64,000 nt of DNA from Arcicella aquatica (GCF_034928825.1 NZ_JAYFUL010000029.1:1-64000); one strand, 5' to 3'; counted from the stretch's first letter, positions 16,167-25,585 are shown. Numbers and translations are program-made. Notes: generated by a model not told the origin, from the letters alone.

Positions 16167-17432
16167 TTATTGGATTCCTATTAGTTTTAAAATTTCAATT
16201 GCTGTAGCTTGAATCGCTGGAACAGCAACGGAGTTACCAAATTGCTTGTAGGCAGAAGCATCCGCTACTGGTATTAAATAGTTGTCAGGGAAGCCCTGTA
16301 ATCTTGCCCATTCACGTGGTGTCATTTTACGAATCCCCTCTCTATTAACCTCTCCCTTTATATGTGTAGTAGGTGTAAAGTCTGTAATTCTATTATCAAT
16401 AACCAAATTTCTTTCACGTCCCATTCCTCCAACTACTATTGCATTACTTACACCATCATCAGGTATTATTGCAAACCCAAATCCATTCCCCTTACTTTCA
16501 TGTCTTGCCTTATGATTATATAAGGTTTGTAAATATTGTTTAGATAAATAATACTTAGTAGGTACTACATTTTTTTCTTTAACCTCAGAAAAGGGTATTT
16601 TCATTTTAGTTGGCTTAGGGTATTCAAATTTTTCGATTCCTAAATCATTCCTAAATCCAACTATGTATATCCGTTCTCTATTTTGTGGAACTCCAAAATC
16701 TTTAGCATTAATAATTTCAGGTTCAGGAACAAAATAACCTAAATCATTTCTAAGTACATTAAGAATGGTTGCTAATGTTTTTCCTCCATTATGGTTTCGT
16801 AAACCCTTTACATTTTCTAAGAAAATTGCTTTAGGCTGCTTTCTTTTGATGATTTCAGCAACATCAAAAAACAACGTACCTCTTGTATCTTCAAATCCTC
16901 CTCGTCTTCCTGCAATAGAAAATGCTTGGCATGGAAACCCCGCACAAAGCAAATCAAAACCATCAGGAATATAACGTTTAGTTTCTTCTTTGGTTATATC
17001 TCCAAATGGTGTTTCTCCAAAATTTGCTTTGTAAGTTCTTTTGGCTTCTTTATCCCACTCACTCGTAAATACGCATTTACCTCCTACGTTTTGCATAGCT
17101 AGTCTAAAACCACCAATTCCAGCAAATAAATCTATAAACTTAAATTTGGGACTTAAAGTATGCGGAAAAGGAATCTCAAATGTATTAAACACACCATATT
17201 GAATAGCCTCTTCTACTACCAAATTTGTTATTTTTTCATTTGGATACGAGAATTCAAGAATATCTTTAGCATATTCAATAGCATCTTCCTTATAAAATTT
17301 GGATACCCCATTTTTACTATTGTTCAAATAATGAGACAACACAGCTTCTCTATTTTCGTTAGATTGTATTCTTTTACTCTTCCCCCATTTTTTTTCAATC
17401 TCCTCTAGTAATATTTTTTCTTTAAAATCCAT
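16167..17432 (-). CDS. DNA (cytosine-5) methyltransferase of the HpaII R-M system
   Basis: A 421-residue C5-cytosine methyltransferase that protects host DNA from the adjacent nuclease. Conserved motifs are in order: I FIDLFAGIGGFRLAMQ near 107, IV GFPCQAFSIAGRRGGFED with catalytic Cys near 168, VI ENVKG near 205, VIII QNRERIYIVGFR, IX MTPREWARLQGFPDNY and X QFGNSVAVP. A 100-residue N-terminal extension, helical and charged, precedes motif I; such extensions sometimes act as transcriptional regulators, but I see no clear HTH. Expected target CCGG. The TACCTTTG promoter box lies 30 bases upstream. Confidence 0.95.
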   Translation of the reverse strand: MDFKEKILLEEIEKKWGKSKRIQSNENREAVLSHYLNNSKNGVSKFYKEDAIEYAKDILEFSYPNEKITNLVVEEAIQYGVFNTFEIPFPHTLSPKFKFIDLFAGIGGFRLAMQNVGGKCVFTSEWDKEAKRTYKANFGETPFGDITKEETKRYIPDGFDLLCAGFPCQAFSIAGRRGGFEDTRGTLFFDVAEIIKRKQPKAIFLENVKGLRNHNGGKTLATILNVLRNDLGYFVPEPEIINAKDFGVPQNRERIYIVGFRNDLGIEKFEYPKPTKMKIPFSEVKEKNVVPTKYYLSKQYLQTLYNHKARHESKGNGFGFAIIPDDGVSNAIVVGGMGRERNLVIDNRITDFTPTTHIKGEVNREGIRKMTPREWARLQGFPDNYLIPVADASAYKQFGNSVAVPAIQATAIEILKLIGIQ

Positions 17433-17461
17433 TATTATTTATTGTTAACCTTAGCACTATA

Positions 17462-17469
17462 CAAAGGTA
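17462..17469 (-). promoter_or_regulatory. Probable -7 promoter box for R-M operon
   Basis: TACCTTTG on the minus strand matches the Bacteroidetes -7 consensus TAnnTTTG, 30 bases before the methyltransferase ATG. No clear -33 TTTG is at the usual distance. Confidence 0.4.
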
Positions 17470-17628
17470 GTAAATTCAAATACAGAACAGTAAATGACTA
17501 TCAATGTTTTTCTTGCCTCTTTTTATCTGAATACTAGCGTTCAACGATTAGTATTAATACCCCTCAACATTATAGATTCAAGGCAAAACAAGAAGCACTG
17601 CAAGGAAATAAAAATCCTATTTTTCTAT

Positions 17629-17790
17629 TGAAGCTGTTTAAACTTTCCGTTTCTGAGGTGAAAGTATTGTATTTTTGAATTGATTTTTTCAACATTTGCG
17701 AAGCATAGCATCGCTACGTTGAGTAAATTTTGGAACAAGCTATGCTAAAAGACTTAGTTTAACCCGAAAGGAAAAGTTTAAACAGCTTCA
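17629..17790. mobile_element. 162-bp MITE with 18-bp terminal inverted repeats
   Basis: The ends TGAAGCTGTTTAAACTTT (17629-17646) and AAAGTTTAAACAGCTTCA (17773-17790) are exact inverted copies. If the mobile unit is GAAGC...GCTTC, ATT borders it on both sides and could be a 3-base target duplication. No ORF lies inside. The end style resembles IS5-like elements (inference). A third copy of the end stands alone at 49255-49272. Confidence 0.8.
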
Positions 17791-17847
17791 TTATAAAGGA
17801 CAATTAACGATACGCTAATTGTGGAGCTTTAATTTATTCAATAAACA

Positions 17848-17878
17848 TTTGAATCCTTTTGATTCTTTGGTAGATTTG
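17848..17878 (+). promoter_or_regulatory. Bacteroidetes-type promoter for serine hydrolase gene
   Basis: TTTG (17848-17851) and TAGATTTG (17871-17878) are separated by 19 bases, matching the -33/-7 consensus of Bacteroidetes. The ATG is 28 bases further on. The promoter starts just 57 bases past the MITE. The whole 17433-17906 gap holds only the two promoters and the MITE. Confidence 0.6.
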
Positions 17879-17906
17879 AGTAAACTGAACCTTATCTATC
17901 ATCCCT

Positions 17907-18974
17907 ATGAAAAAAAACATCTTATTCATCTGTTTAATCATTGCTTTTACTTCCATTTCATCCTTTGCTCAGGTAAACAAAACACTGTTGGATAGTCTTA
18001 CTATCGCTATTGAACATGGGGCATATCCTAATATTGATGGTATGGTGGTTTCACAAAAAGGGAAATTAATCTATGAAAAATATTTTAATGGATTGACGCA
18101 GTCTAGCTTACATGATACTCGCTCGTCTTTCAAGTCTATCACAGGACTACTTGTCGGCATCGCCATTGACAAAGGCTATATAAAGAGTGTTGATGATAAG
18201 GTATATTCATTTTTCCCTGAATACAAAAATTTTAATAACTGGGATAGTAGAAAAGAAAGCATGACAATCCAGCACCTTTTAGCAATGAAATCGGGGTTTG
18301 ATTGTGAAGAATGGGATGGTGCTAAAGATTGCGAGGATGAAATGGCGGAGACGAATGATTGGGTAAAGTTTTCACTTGATTTACCCATGTTACATCCTTC
18401 TGGGACGCATTGGGCTTATACGTCATGCAATACAATGATACTCGGAGGTATAGTTTCCAATGCCTCAAAAATGTCTATTATAACATTCGCTGACAAATTT
18501 CTTTTTCAACCTTTAGGGATTAAAAATTATCGCTGGACAAAAGACCCTGCTGGACATGGAATGACCGCAGGGTCATTTTATATATTGCCAACGGATATGG
18601 CTAAAATTGGAGAATTGGTACTGAACAAAGGGCTGTATAAAGGCAAAAGGATTGTTTCTGAAAAATGGATAAAGGAGGCTACCCAGCCAATTACTAAGAT
18701 TGAAAATTTCTCAAACGTAAGTATCTCAAAAGCTAAATCTGCGATACCGCAACCTACCTTTTATGGCTACACTTGGTATAATGAAGCAATCAAAACTGAT
18801 AAAATCAGCCACAATGTAATATTTGCATCAGGCAACGGTGGGCAATATATTATGGTAATACCAGACCTAGCCTTGGTGGTAGCCTTTACAGGCAATAGTT
18901 ACAACTCTTCCAAATCAAAACTACCTTTTGAAATATTAATAAAATACATACTTCCGTATTTTGAAGGGAAATGA
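17907..18974 (+). CDS. Secreted serine hydrolase, class C beta-lactamase fold
   Basis: A 355-residue exported protein: signal peptide to about residue 22 (ISSFAQ) and then the penicillin-binding/beta-lactamase fold. The SxxK motif is S73-S-F-K76 in the context RSSFKSITGLLVG. The second motif is YTS at about 171-173 in WAYTSCNTMILGG, and the KTG position is probably ASGNGGQYI near 313. Such proteins act as esterases, D-aminopeptidases or carboxypeptidases rather than as antibiotic resistance enzymes, and substrates are rarely known. A MITE lies upstream and a REP palindrome just after the stop. Confidence 0.9.
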   Translation: MKKNILFICLIIAFTSISSFAQVNKTLLDSLTIAIEHGAYPNIDGMVVSQKGKLIYEKYFNGLTQSSLHDTRSSFKSITGLLVGIAIDKGYIKSVDDKVYSFFPEYKNFNNWDSRKESMTIQHLLAMKSGFDCEEWDGAKDCEDEMAETNDWVKFSLDLPMLHPSGTHWAYTSCNTMILGGIVSNASKMSIITFADKFLFQPLGIKNYRWTKDPAGHGMTAGSFYILPTDMAKIGELVLNKGLYKGKRIVSEKWIKEATQPITKIENFSNVSISKAKSAIPQPTFYGYTWYNEAIKTDKISHNVIFASGNGGQYIMVIPDLALVVAFTGNSYNSSKSKLPFEILIKYILPYFEGK

Positions 18975-18986
18975 GTTCTTGTTTTT

Positions 18987-19050
18987 ACTCATGGCATGAC
19001 TTAACAATCTATTCGATAATTAACAGACAAATGTTTAGTCATGCCATGAG
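18987..19050. repeat. REP pair, left of toxin-antitoxin genes
   Basis: Arms ACTCATGGCATGACT (18987-19001) and AGTCATGCCATGAG (19037-19050) of the RAYT family, separated by 35 bases. It lies between the convergent stops of the serine hydrolase and PIN toxin genes. Confidence 0.85.
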
Positions 19051-19074
19051 ATTATTAGAAGGCTAAAATTCACG

Positions 19075-19482
19075 CTATTTTTCAATCAACGTTTTAAATT
19101 CTTGAAGAGATAGAACTCGTACTTTTGGAAAGGGAGTATTCTCCAAAACTCTAAAATGTTTATCATTGGTAATAATATAGTCGGCATTTGAAGCGATGGC
19201 AATATCCACGAACTTATTATCGTCAGGGTCTTCTTCTATTAATTGCCATTTGTAAAAAGCCTCTATTTGTTCGGTAAACGGTAAATTTAACAACTCTTCT
19301 AAAACAATTTCAGCAAAATATTCTGAATAAAACCAAGCTAGTTTTTCTTCATATTCTTTGATAATTTCGTTGGATATTATCAAAGTAATTTCTGCATTGC
19401 GGAGTTTTTCATACAACCACCTTTCTGATGAGCGTTTCGGAACAATTGCCAATAAGATATTGGTATCTATCAAGATTCTCAT
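19075..19482 (-). CDS. PIN-domain toxin of a type II toxin-antitoxin pair
   Basis: A 135-residue PIN-fold ribonuclease. Acidic metal ligands are in MRILIDTNILL (Asp6), the glutamate of IIKEYEEKL near 43 and DPDDNKFVDIAIASNADYI near 87-105, then TNDKHF. This is the VapC-like putative-toxin subfamily rather than classical VapC. The gene starts within the last codons of the upstream antitoxin gene (ATGA overlap at 19479-19482), the standard order antitoxin then toxin with translational coupling. Expected to cleave RNA when freed from its antitoxin. The pair lies between two REP copies. Confidence 0.88.
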   Translation of the reverse strand: MRILIDTNILLAIVPKRSSERWLYEKLRNAEITLIISNEIIKEYEEKLAWFYSEYFAEIVLEELLNLPFTEQIEAFYKWQLIEEDPDDNKFVDIAIASNADYIITNDKHFRVLENTPFPKVRVLSLQEFKTLIEK

Positions 19483-19709
19483 TTATAAGGAGTTCTTAAA
19501 TGAGTGTTCAATAATTCATCAATATTTTGTTGGCTCATATTATTTTCCTCCCATAGTTTTTCAGATTCAGCATCTACTTTTTGGGCGTAATAATTTGATA
19601 GTAATGCCTTTATTGCTATTAAATCTTGCTCATTCATTGGGCGAGAAAACATTTTGAGCAAATGTAATTGCACTTCGTTGAGCTTTGTTGATTGATTAAT
19701 TGATGCCAT
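19479..19709 (-). CDS. Antitoxin partner of PIN toxin
   Basis: A 76-residue protein, helical and charged, with MNEQDLIAIKALLSNYYAQK in the middle and a free C-terminal tail ending in LRTPYK. It resembles the small antitoxins found with PIN toxins in Bacteroidetes; no standard DNA-binding fold is obvious from sequence, although the N-terminal part may autoregulate. Overlap with the toxin gene by 4 bases supports a pair. Confidence 0.78.
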   Translation of the reverse strand: MASINQSTKLNEVQLHLLKMFSRPMNEQDLIAIKALLSNYYAQKVDAESEKLWEENNMSQQNIDELLNTHLRTPYK

Positions 19710-19804
19710 CCTATTTGTTTTTTTACAAATTTAAATATTTTGGAAGATGAATTTCGCTTTCATTGTATTTTTCTCCAAATTAAGCGTTTACTCATGGACT
19801 TTTC

Positions 19805-19867
19805 ACTCATGGCATGACTAACAGTTAATCTGTTTATTATCAAATAGCTTGTTTAGTCATGCCATGA
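19805..19867. repeat. REP pair, right of toxin-antitoxin genes
   Basis: Arms ACTCATGGCATGACT (19805-19819) and AGTCATGCCATGA (19855-19867) enclose a central sequence including TAACAGTTAATCTGTT. A partial extra arm, ACTCATGG, lies near 19790. It follows the stop of the outer-membrane barrel gene. Confidence 0.85.
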
Positions 19868-19885
19868 ATTTGCCACCCAATCTCA

Positions 19886-22321
19886 CTACCGTATCCTACT
19901 TCCCTCCTCTTCTACATTATTTGTTTTACTACGACTACGAACTGTACTACCAAAGCTTCTGGAGTAACTTAATTTAAAAATCCTTGCATAGGCCGTCTCG
20001 TCCATATAATGCACTTTATTATTTTCTATAAATACGACTGGTGTAACTACGCCTACTTCGGTATAAATATTCATTGATTTAAAAATATCCGTAATCGCCA
20101 ATTGTATCGTTCCTCTATCTTTATCTAGCTTTTTGGCTATGCCCAAATTCATTACGCCAAAACCTTTTATCATATTGGGGCCATCAAATTGGTTTGTATT
20201 ATGCCATCCTGTAATTTCTACTTCGATATTTTGGGGCAGACTTACGCTCTGATTCAAGAAATAATTATGGAACAAATATGCCTTTTCAGCAACTTGAGGG
20301 GTATATCCAACTTTGTATTTACGATAAGCCGTTGTCCCCCCTATCGTTATTTTCCACCAACTAAAAAGCTGGATTGGCACATTGGTCGTGAGGCTAACGC
20401 TATTCATGAAATCCAGATTTTGTGGAGATAATATAAATATATCTTTGGCGGCAGTTGTACTTAATTGATAACGAATGATTGGATTTACTTCCTGTTGAAT
20501 ACCTAACCCAACGCTTATATTTTTATGGGTAAAAGTGGTTTTGAAGGCATTGGTAATACTCGGTTTTAGCAATGGATTGCCTGTAAAAACCGAACTAGGG
20601 TCATTATAAAATAAGCCTGAAATCAAGTCATTGTAAGCGGGTCTGCTGATGCGACGCGAAAGACTCACTACGTAACTACTATTTTCAGCTATTTTATGGG
20701 TAAAATTCAAAGAAGGGAAGAATTGAGAATAGGTGTTTGTCTGATGGTTAATATCTCTAGCCCAATATTCATATCTCAAACCCGTAGTGAAAGATATTTT
20801 AGGGCTTAGGGTAAAATCAAACGAAGTATAAGCAGCCAGAATACTTTCGTTACTAATAATAGTGCTTTGAGAACGACTATCCAACACCCAAACGTCATGC
20901 TCCTTTTTCTCTACCTTACTATTATTTGTATTGCTAGAATAACTCCCTTTGATGCCTGTTTCAACATTTATTTTATCAGTCAACTTCGTCGAAAAATCAC
21001 CTTTTAATACGCCAATATTCAATTCAGAAAGGCCTTCGCCTCGGTTACCTTCTGTAAAAACTGAATCCGATGGTTTGATGACATTCCCTGCTTTATCATA
21101 ATAGCTACTATTAATCAACGATGGACTATTGTTTCTGAAATACCAATAACTGGCATCAATATTCAGTTTAGATTTTATGGATAATTGTTTTTCTAAAAAT
21201 GCGGAAGATTGTACATTTTGCCCAAGATTATTCCCTAATGAATTTATCTTCATGGCAAAGTAGTTTCCCGATTGAAAATCATAAAAACCATCACTTTGAA
21301 CATTTGGTTTTGTAGTTGAATGTAAATAGGTTATGCTCCCTCCCACTAATGTTTTAGGGTTCAGTCTGTGGTCAAATCCCAGCGAAAGATTATGACTATT
21401 TTTTAAGTTAACTGTAGCACTATAAAAACTACTGGTATAAGCTCCACCCAAAGCAGGGAAATTCAATGCACCAAATGCCTGCCAACTTGACTTAGCCTCG
21501 TCGTGTAACATCGAGTAAGAAGCGTAGTAATTGGAGTTTTTAGTGCCATGTGACAAATTAATAGAAGCAGATGCTTTCTCTCCGAACCCATAGCCTAACG
21601 TTGAAGAAAAACTGAGTTTTGTCCCTTCATATTCATTTTTCTTTAAGACAATATTGATTAGTCCTGCCCCACCTTCGGCATCATATTGGGCAGTTGGCGA
21701 CGTAATGATTTCTATTTTATCAATATTATCAGCATTCATGCCATTGAGCATCGCCATTACTTCCGTCAACGACAAGCGAACTGTTCGTCCATTAATCATC
21801 ACAGCTACGCCACTTTGTCCGTTTAAACTAAAGCTATTATTTCGGTAGTCGATAATTACCCCCGGTAATCGTTCTAACACCTGTAGGGCAGAACTCCCTT
21901 TGGTCATTAAACTACTCTGAACATTTATCACCTGTCCAACTGGCGTGGTCTGAATCAAATTCTTTTTGGTGCTTACCACGACTTCGTTCAGTGCATTGAT
22001 ATTCTCGACCATTTGTAAAACGCCAATATCCAACGCTTCGTTTTGTAGAGATACGGTAATGGGTTTTGTAATCATAGACTGATAACCTACACTACTCACG
22101 CCTATTAAAAAGACGCCTTCCTTTACTAAGGGCAATGAAAACACGCCTTTTTCATCCGTATATGTTCCTTTTAGGATAAGAGTATCGCTTGCTTGATATA
22201 ATACAACGTTTACAAAAGGGATGGCTTCATTGGTTTTATTAATTATTTTACCAGTAATTTGTCCGTAAGTAGTTGTTGCGATTAAAATGGCAATAATTAA
22301 AAGTAAGGCATTGGTTTTCAT
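19886..22321 (-). CDS. Outer-membrane beta-barrel protein, TonB-dependent receptor-like
   Basis: An 811-residue protein when started at the ATG at 22321, which gives a proper signal peptide MKTNALLLIIAILIATTTYG; the frame is open 30 codons further upstream. After the signal comes a carboxypeptidase-regulatory-like beta-sandwich (GKIINKTNEAIPFVNVVLYQ, about 22-100), then a plug-like domain (LERLPGVIIDYR; EIITSPTAQYDAEGGAGLIN, to about 230) and a barrel of the OMP_b-brl_3 type to the C-terminus. These proteins resemble TonB receptors but lack the typical SusD partner. The divergent kinase/regulator genes next to it may control it. Ligand unknown. Confidence 0.9.
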   Translation of the reverse strand: MKTNALLLIIAILIATTTYGQITGKIINKTNEAIPFVNVVLYQASDTLILKGTYTDEKGVFSLPLVKEGVFLIGVSSVGYQSMITKPITVSLQNEALDIGVLQMVENINALNEVVVSTKKNLIQTTPVGQVINVQSSLMTKGSSALQVLERLPGVIIDYRNNSFSLNGQSGVAVMINGRTVRLSLTEVMAMLNGMNADNIDKIEIITSPTAQYDAEGGAGLINIVLKKNEYEGTKLSFSSTLGYGFGEKASASINLSHGTKNSNYYASYSMLHDEAKSSWQAFGALNFPALGGAYTSSFYSATVNLKNSHNLSLGFDHRLNPKTLVGGSITYLHSTTKPNVQSDGFYDFQSGNYFAMKINSLGNNLGQNVQSSAFLEKQLSIKSKLNIDASYWYFRNNSPSLINSSYYDKAGNVIKPSDSVFTEGNRGEGLSELNIGVLKGDFSTKLTDKINVETGIKGSYSSNTNNSKVEKKEHDVWVLDSRSQSTIISNESILAAYTSFDFTLSPKISFTTGLRYEYWARDINHQTNTYSQFFPSLNFTHKIAENSSYVVSLSRRISRPAYNDLISGLFYNDPSSVFTGNPLLKPSITNAFKTTFTHKNISVGLGIQQEVNPIIRYQLSTTAAKDIFILSPQNLDFMNSVSLTTNVPIQLFSWWKITIGGTTAYRKYKVGYTPQVAEKAYLFHNYFLNQSVSLPQNIEVEITGWHNTNQFDGPNMIKGFGVMNLGIAKKLDKDRGTIQLAITDIFKSMNIYTEVGVVTPVVFIENNKVHYMDETAYARIFKLSYSRSFGSTVRSRSKTNNVEEEGSRIR

Positions 22322-22541
22322 TGGCTTGTCATTTTGATTGTTAGTCAAAACAACAGCACATTTCCAAGATAAAATAATGTGATTGACAAGTCTTAGATTT
22401 GTATTGACCAAATGCAGAAAACCCTTATAATCAGGTTAAATAGCCATTATTGCATCTTGTCATTTTACTGATGTCGTTCGTCAATATGGATAGGTTATTA
22501 TTGAGCATCAACGTATTTTGCAAGCTATTCTCTTTCATAAA

Positions 22542-23681
22542 ATGTTCAATAACAAGGCTAATATCTTTTCAAAGAACAGTTGGTTTATTAAATATAAACT
22601 ATACCACATCCCTTTTTGGTTTTTATACCACATCGCTTGGTGGACGCTTACTATCCGTAATTTTAGTGCTGTAGCCAATAATTTATTGAGTAGTGCCTAC
22701 TCTATCAAATTCTTGTTTTATGTAGTCTTTCAAGCCATTGCGGTTTATTTCAATTTGTTTTACCTGATTCCTCATTACCTTCAAAAAGGCAAGTATGGAC
22801 TGTATATTTTATTTTTATTACTCGTTGTACTCAGTACTTCGTGGTTTATTGTCGCGGGTTATTATACCAGTGCTTATCTTTCTGATTTTACCTTCAAGGA
22901 GCTTTATCAAAAAGAACCCAGTGATTTTATGTTCTTTTTCCTGATCAATGCCCTACCGTCGACGATGGCGAGTACAACCCTTGCGATGAGTATCAAGCTG
23001 ACCAAAAATTGGATTCAATCAGAACGCAAGCAACATGTATTAGAAAAAGAGAAATTGGAAACAGAATTGAAATACTTGAAATCGCAGTTCAATCCTCATT
23101 TTTTGTTCAATACCATTAATTCCATCTTTGTCTTGATTCATAAAAACCCAGACTTGGCATCTGAATCATTGGCTTCATTTTCAGATTTACTTCGTTATCA
23201 ACTATACGAATGCAACGAAAACGAAATAGCCTTGGAAAAAGAATTGTTCTTTCTGAATAACTTTATTGAATTAGAAAGGCTGAGATTGGATGAAAAACAA
23301 ACTGATTTAAAATTTGAAATCAACAATCATTCCGCTATCGGTCAAACCATCGAGCCTTTTATCTTGATGCCATTTGTTGAGAATGCGTTTAAACATGTTT
23401 CAAAAGGGAAAGGACAACAAAACTACATCAGCATGACGCTAGATATTGATAGTGAGATGGTTCATTTGATGATAGAAAATAGTTTTGTGGTGGCTCAGAA
23501 ATCAGACAATGGCATGTATGAAAATAGTGGCATAGGGCTAAAAAACGTCATACGAAGACTTGATTTATTATATCCCAAGCATTACAAACTAGCTATTAAC
23601 GAAACTACCGACAGGTATAAAGTGACGTTAAAGTTGGCATTGAATAAAAAGCAATCTCTAATCCCTCAAACAACCTTATGA
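22542..23681 (+). CDS. LytS/YehU-type sensor histidine kinase (system 1)
   Basis: A 379-residue membrane kinase. Four hydrophobic helices occupy about residues 15-145, then a coiled linker and the His_kinase domain with LKSQFNPHFLFNTINSI; the phosphorylated His is about 186. The C-terminal ATPase part holds LMPFVENAFKHV and GIGLKNVIRRLDLLYP. A TTG eight codons upstream is in frame; the ATG at 22542 is preferred. The stop overlaps the regulator start by four bases (ATGA), so the two are coupled. Confidence 0.92.
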   Translation: MFNNKANIFSKNSWFIKYKLYHIPFWFLYHIAWWTLTIRNFSAVANNLLSSAYSIKFLFYVVFQAIAVYFNLFYLIPHYLQKGKYGLYILFLLLVVLSTSWFIVAGYYTSAYLSDFTFKELYQKEPSDFMFFFLINALPSTMASTTLAMSIKLTKNWIQSERKQHVLEKEKLETELKYLKSQFNPHFLFNTINSIFVLIHKNPDLASESLASFSDLLRYQLYECNENEIALEKELFFLNNFIELERLRLDEKQTDLKFEINNHSAIGQTIEPFILMPFVENAFKHVSKGKGQQNYISMTLDIDSEMVHLMIENSFVVAQKSDNGMYENSGIGLKNVIRRLDLLYPKHYKLAINETTDRYKVTLKLALNKKQSLIPQTTL

Positions 23682-24406
23682 TGAAATTAACTTGTGTAAT
23701 CGTAGACGACGAGCCTTTGGCCAGAGAAGGGCTAGCTAAATACGTAGAAGCCATCGACTATCTAACCTTAGTAGGAATGGCTGAAAACCCGTTAGAGTTA
23801 GATAAACTGCTAGAAAACGAAAACGTAGATTTGATATTTTTGGATATACAAATGCCATTTATGAGTGGGTTAGATTTCCTAAAAATTAAAAAAGACTTAC
23901 CAATGGTGATTATCACCACGGCATATCAAAACTATGCGTTAGAGGGATTTCAATTTGATGTGATGGATTATTTACTAAAACCCATCACCTTCAATCGCTT
24001 TTTTAAAGCCGTTTCCAAAGCCCGTGAATATCAACAATATCGCAATCACAAAGCGGGCATGATAGAAGAAATTGACCGAAACGATTTCTTCTTTATCAAA
24101 TGTGACAATAAGTTCGAGAAGATATTCATTAATGAAATACTCTTTATTCAAGCCTTAGAAAACTATGTTTTTATCCAAACCGAAACAAATAAATACATGA
24201 CCTTGATTTCTTTAAAAGCGGTGGAAGAATATCTTGACAAAAAGCACTTTATCCAAGTCCATAAATCGTATATCATAGCAGTTTCAAAAATAAAGACAAT
24301 TGAAAACAATGAAATATTCATACAAGGCTTCAAAATTCCATTGAGCAGAAGTTTCAAAGAACAGGTATTAGACAAAGTTTTGAAGGATAATTTGTTGAGG
24401 AAATAA
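23678..24406 (+). CDS. LytTR response regulator (system 1)
   Basis: A 242-residue regulator: receiver domain 1-120 with the acidic pocket VDDEP and phosphorylation site Asp56 in LIFLDIQMP, then a LytTR DNA-binding domain from about 140 (FFIKCDNKFEKIFINEILFI, VHKSYIIAVSKI, IPLSRSFKEQV). It takes phosphate from the kinase encoded just upstream. Targets may include the divergent outer-membrane barrel gene; that is inference. Confidence 0.93.
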   Translation: MMKLTCVIVDDEPLAREGLAKYVEAIDYLTLVGMAENPLELDKLLENENVDLIFLDIQMPFMSGLDFLKIKKDLPMVIITTAYQNYALEGFQFDVMDYLLKPITFNRFFKAVSKAREYQQYRNHKAGMIEEIDRNDFFFIKCDNKFEKIFINEILFIQALENYVFIQTETNKYMTLISLKAVEEYLDKKHFIQVHKSYIIAVSKIKTIENNEIFIQGFKIPLSRSFKEQVLDKVLKDNLLRK

Positions 24407-24523
24407 TTGCGATTAATAAAGGTCTGGCATCAATACTTTCTAAAATTATAAGCATCTAGAACGCCTATAATCAACAAACTTGTTGCATATTGTGCAAAAG
24501 ACCATCATAAATAGACTGCTAGC

Positions 24524-25585
24524 ATGAAACAGAAAGAAATTGTATATCATTCATTAGCTATTATTGCTTTTGTATTTTTGCCTGTTTTGTTGTACCCTCA
24601 TCCGCCCGAAGCCGAAAATGTTCTTTTTGCGTCACCTACCATTCGGGATTTTATTGGCAATGCTTTGATGATGGCTTTCTTTTATATCAATTATTATTAC
24701 TTCATTCCCAAAATCTATCTTGACAAAAAATACCTGATTTACGGTTGCTTACTGATAGCTTTTCTGTTGTTGATTAGCTGGTTTCCGTCTTTTGTTACGG
24801 GCAGATTTTTGCGTGAGGCTAATACTTTTCATCATGGAGCAATGCCACCTCCTCCCATGTCAGGACATTTTCCTGCCCATTTCCCACCCAAACCAAGCGA
24901 AGGTACTTTTCTTGAGGAAATCAAGCATCATATTTTTGTATATGGTATCGTTGTGCTTTTTTCCATTTTATTGCATACACGCAACCGTTTACTGAAGACA
25001 GAAAATGAAAAATTACAAGCTGAACTCTCTAACCTAAAAGCTCAGATTCATCCCCATTTTTTGTTCAATACGTTGAATAGTATTTATGCGTTGGCGATTC
25101 GGAAAGATGATAAAACGCCCGAAACAATCATCAAACTTTCGGAGTTTATGCGCTATCTGCTGAAAGATGCTAATCAACATCAAGTTGCTTTGGAAAAGGA
25201 AGTTACCTATATCGAAAACTATATAGATTTACAAAAGTCACGTTTAAGAAATAGCGTTGCTATTGATTATTGGCGTACTGGCAATTTCAACGACAAGCAA
25301 ATTGCGCCACTTTTGTTGTTCAATTACATCGAAAATGCCTTTAAACATGGCGTAAACCCCGAAGAAAACTCAAAAATTAGCATAAAAATTATCCTTGTAG
25401 ACCAACACCTGAGTTTAGAAGTAAAGAATAATATTGTTACGCAAAAAAACAATGAAAATTCGTTGAATATCGGAATGCCCAATACACAAGAAAGACTAGA
25501 CCTCTTGTATCCTAAAAAATACAGCCTAGCTATTCAGAAAACGGCAGAAACTTATACTGTGCTACTTGATATACTATTAACATGA
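24524..25585 (+). CDS. LytS/YehU-type sensor histidine kinase (system 2)
   Basis: A 353-residue kinase with about four transmembrane helices and a His/Pro/Met-rich loop (GAMPPPPMSGHFPAHFPPKP) at about 105-130 between helices, a plausible metal-binding segment. The kinase motif is LKAQIHPHFLFNTLNSI with the phospho-accepting His near 178, followed by NYIENAFKHGV and the GMPNTQERLDLLYPKKYSL end. Overlaps the next gene by ATGA. A paralogue of the kinase upstream but clearly diverged. Confidence 0.92.
   Translation: MKQKEIVYHSLAIIAFVFLPVLLYPHPPEAENVLFASPTIRDFIGNALMMAFFYINYYYFIPKIYLDKKYLIYGCLLIAFLLLISWFPSFVTGRFLREANTFHHGAMPPPPMSGHFPAHFPPKPSEGTFLEEIKHHIFVYGIVVLFSILLHTRNRLLKTENEKLQAELSNLKAQIHPHFLFNTLNSIYALAIRKDDKTPETIIKLSEFMRYLLKDANQHQVALEKEVTYIENYIDLQKSRLRNSVAIDYWRTGNFNDKQIAPLLLFNYIENAFKHGVNPEENSKISIKIILVDQHLSLEVKNNIVTQKNNENSLNIGMPNTQERLDLLYPKKYSLAIQKTAETYTVLLDILLT

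Noticed and set aside
15851..16207. Rightward 118-residue ORF over the restriction enzyme gene
   Set aside because: It is antisense to the HpaII-type endonuclease, whose motifs and coupling with the methylase are clear.
17629..17790. Complete insertion sequence
   Set aside because: Only 162 bases with no transposase frame; it is a non-autonomous element.
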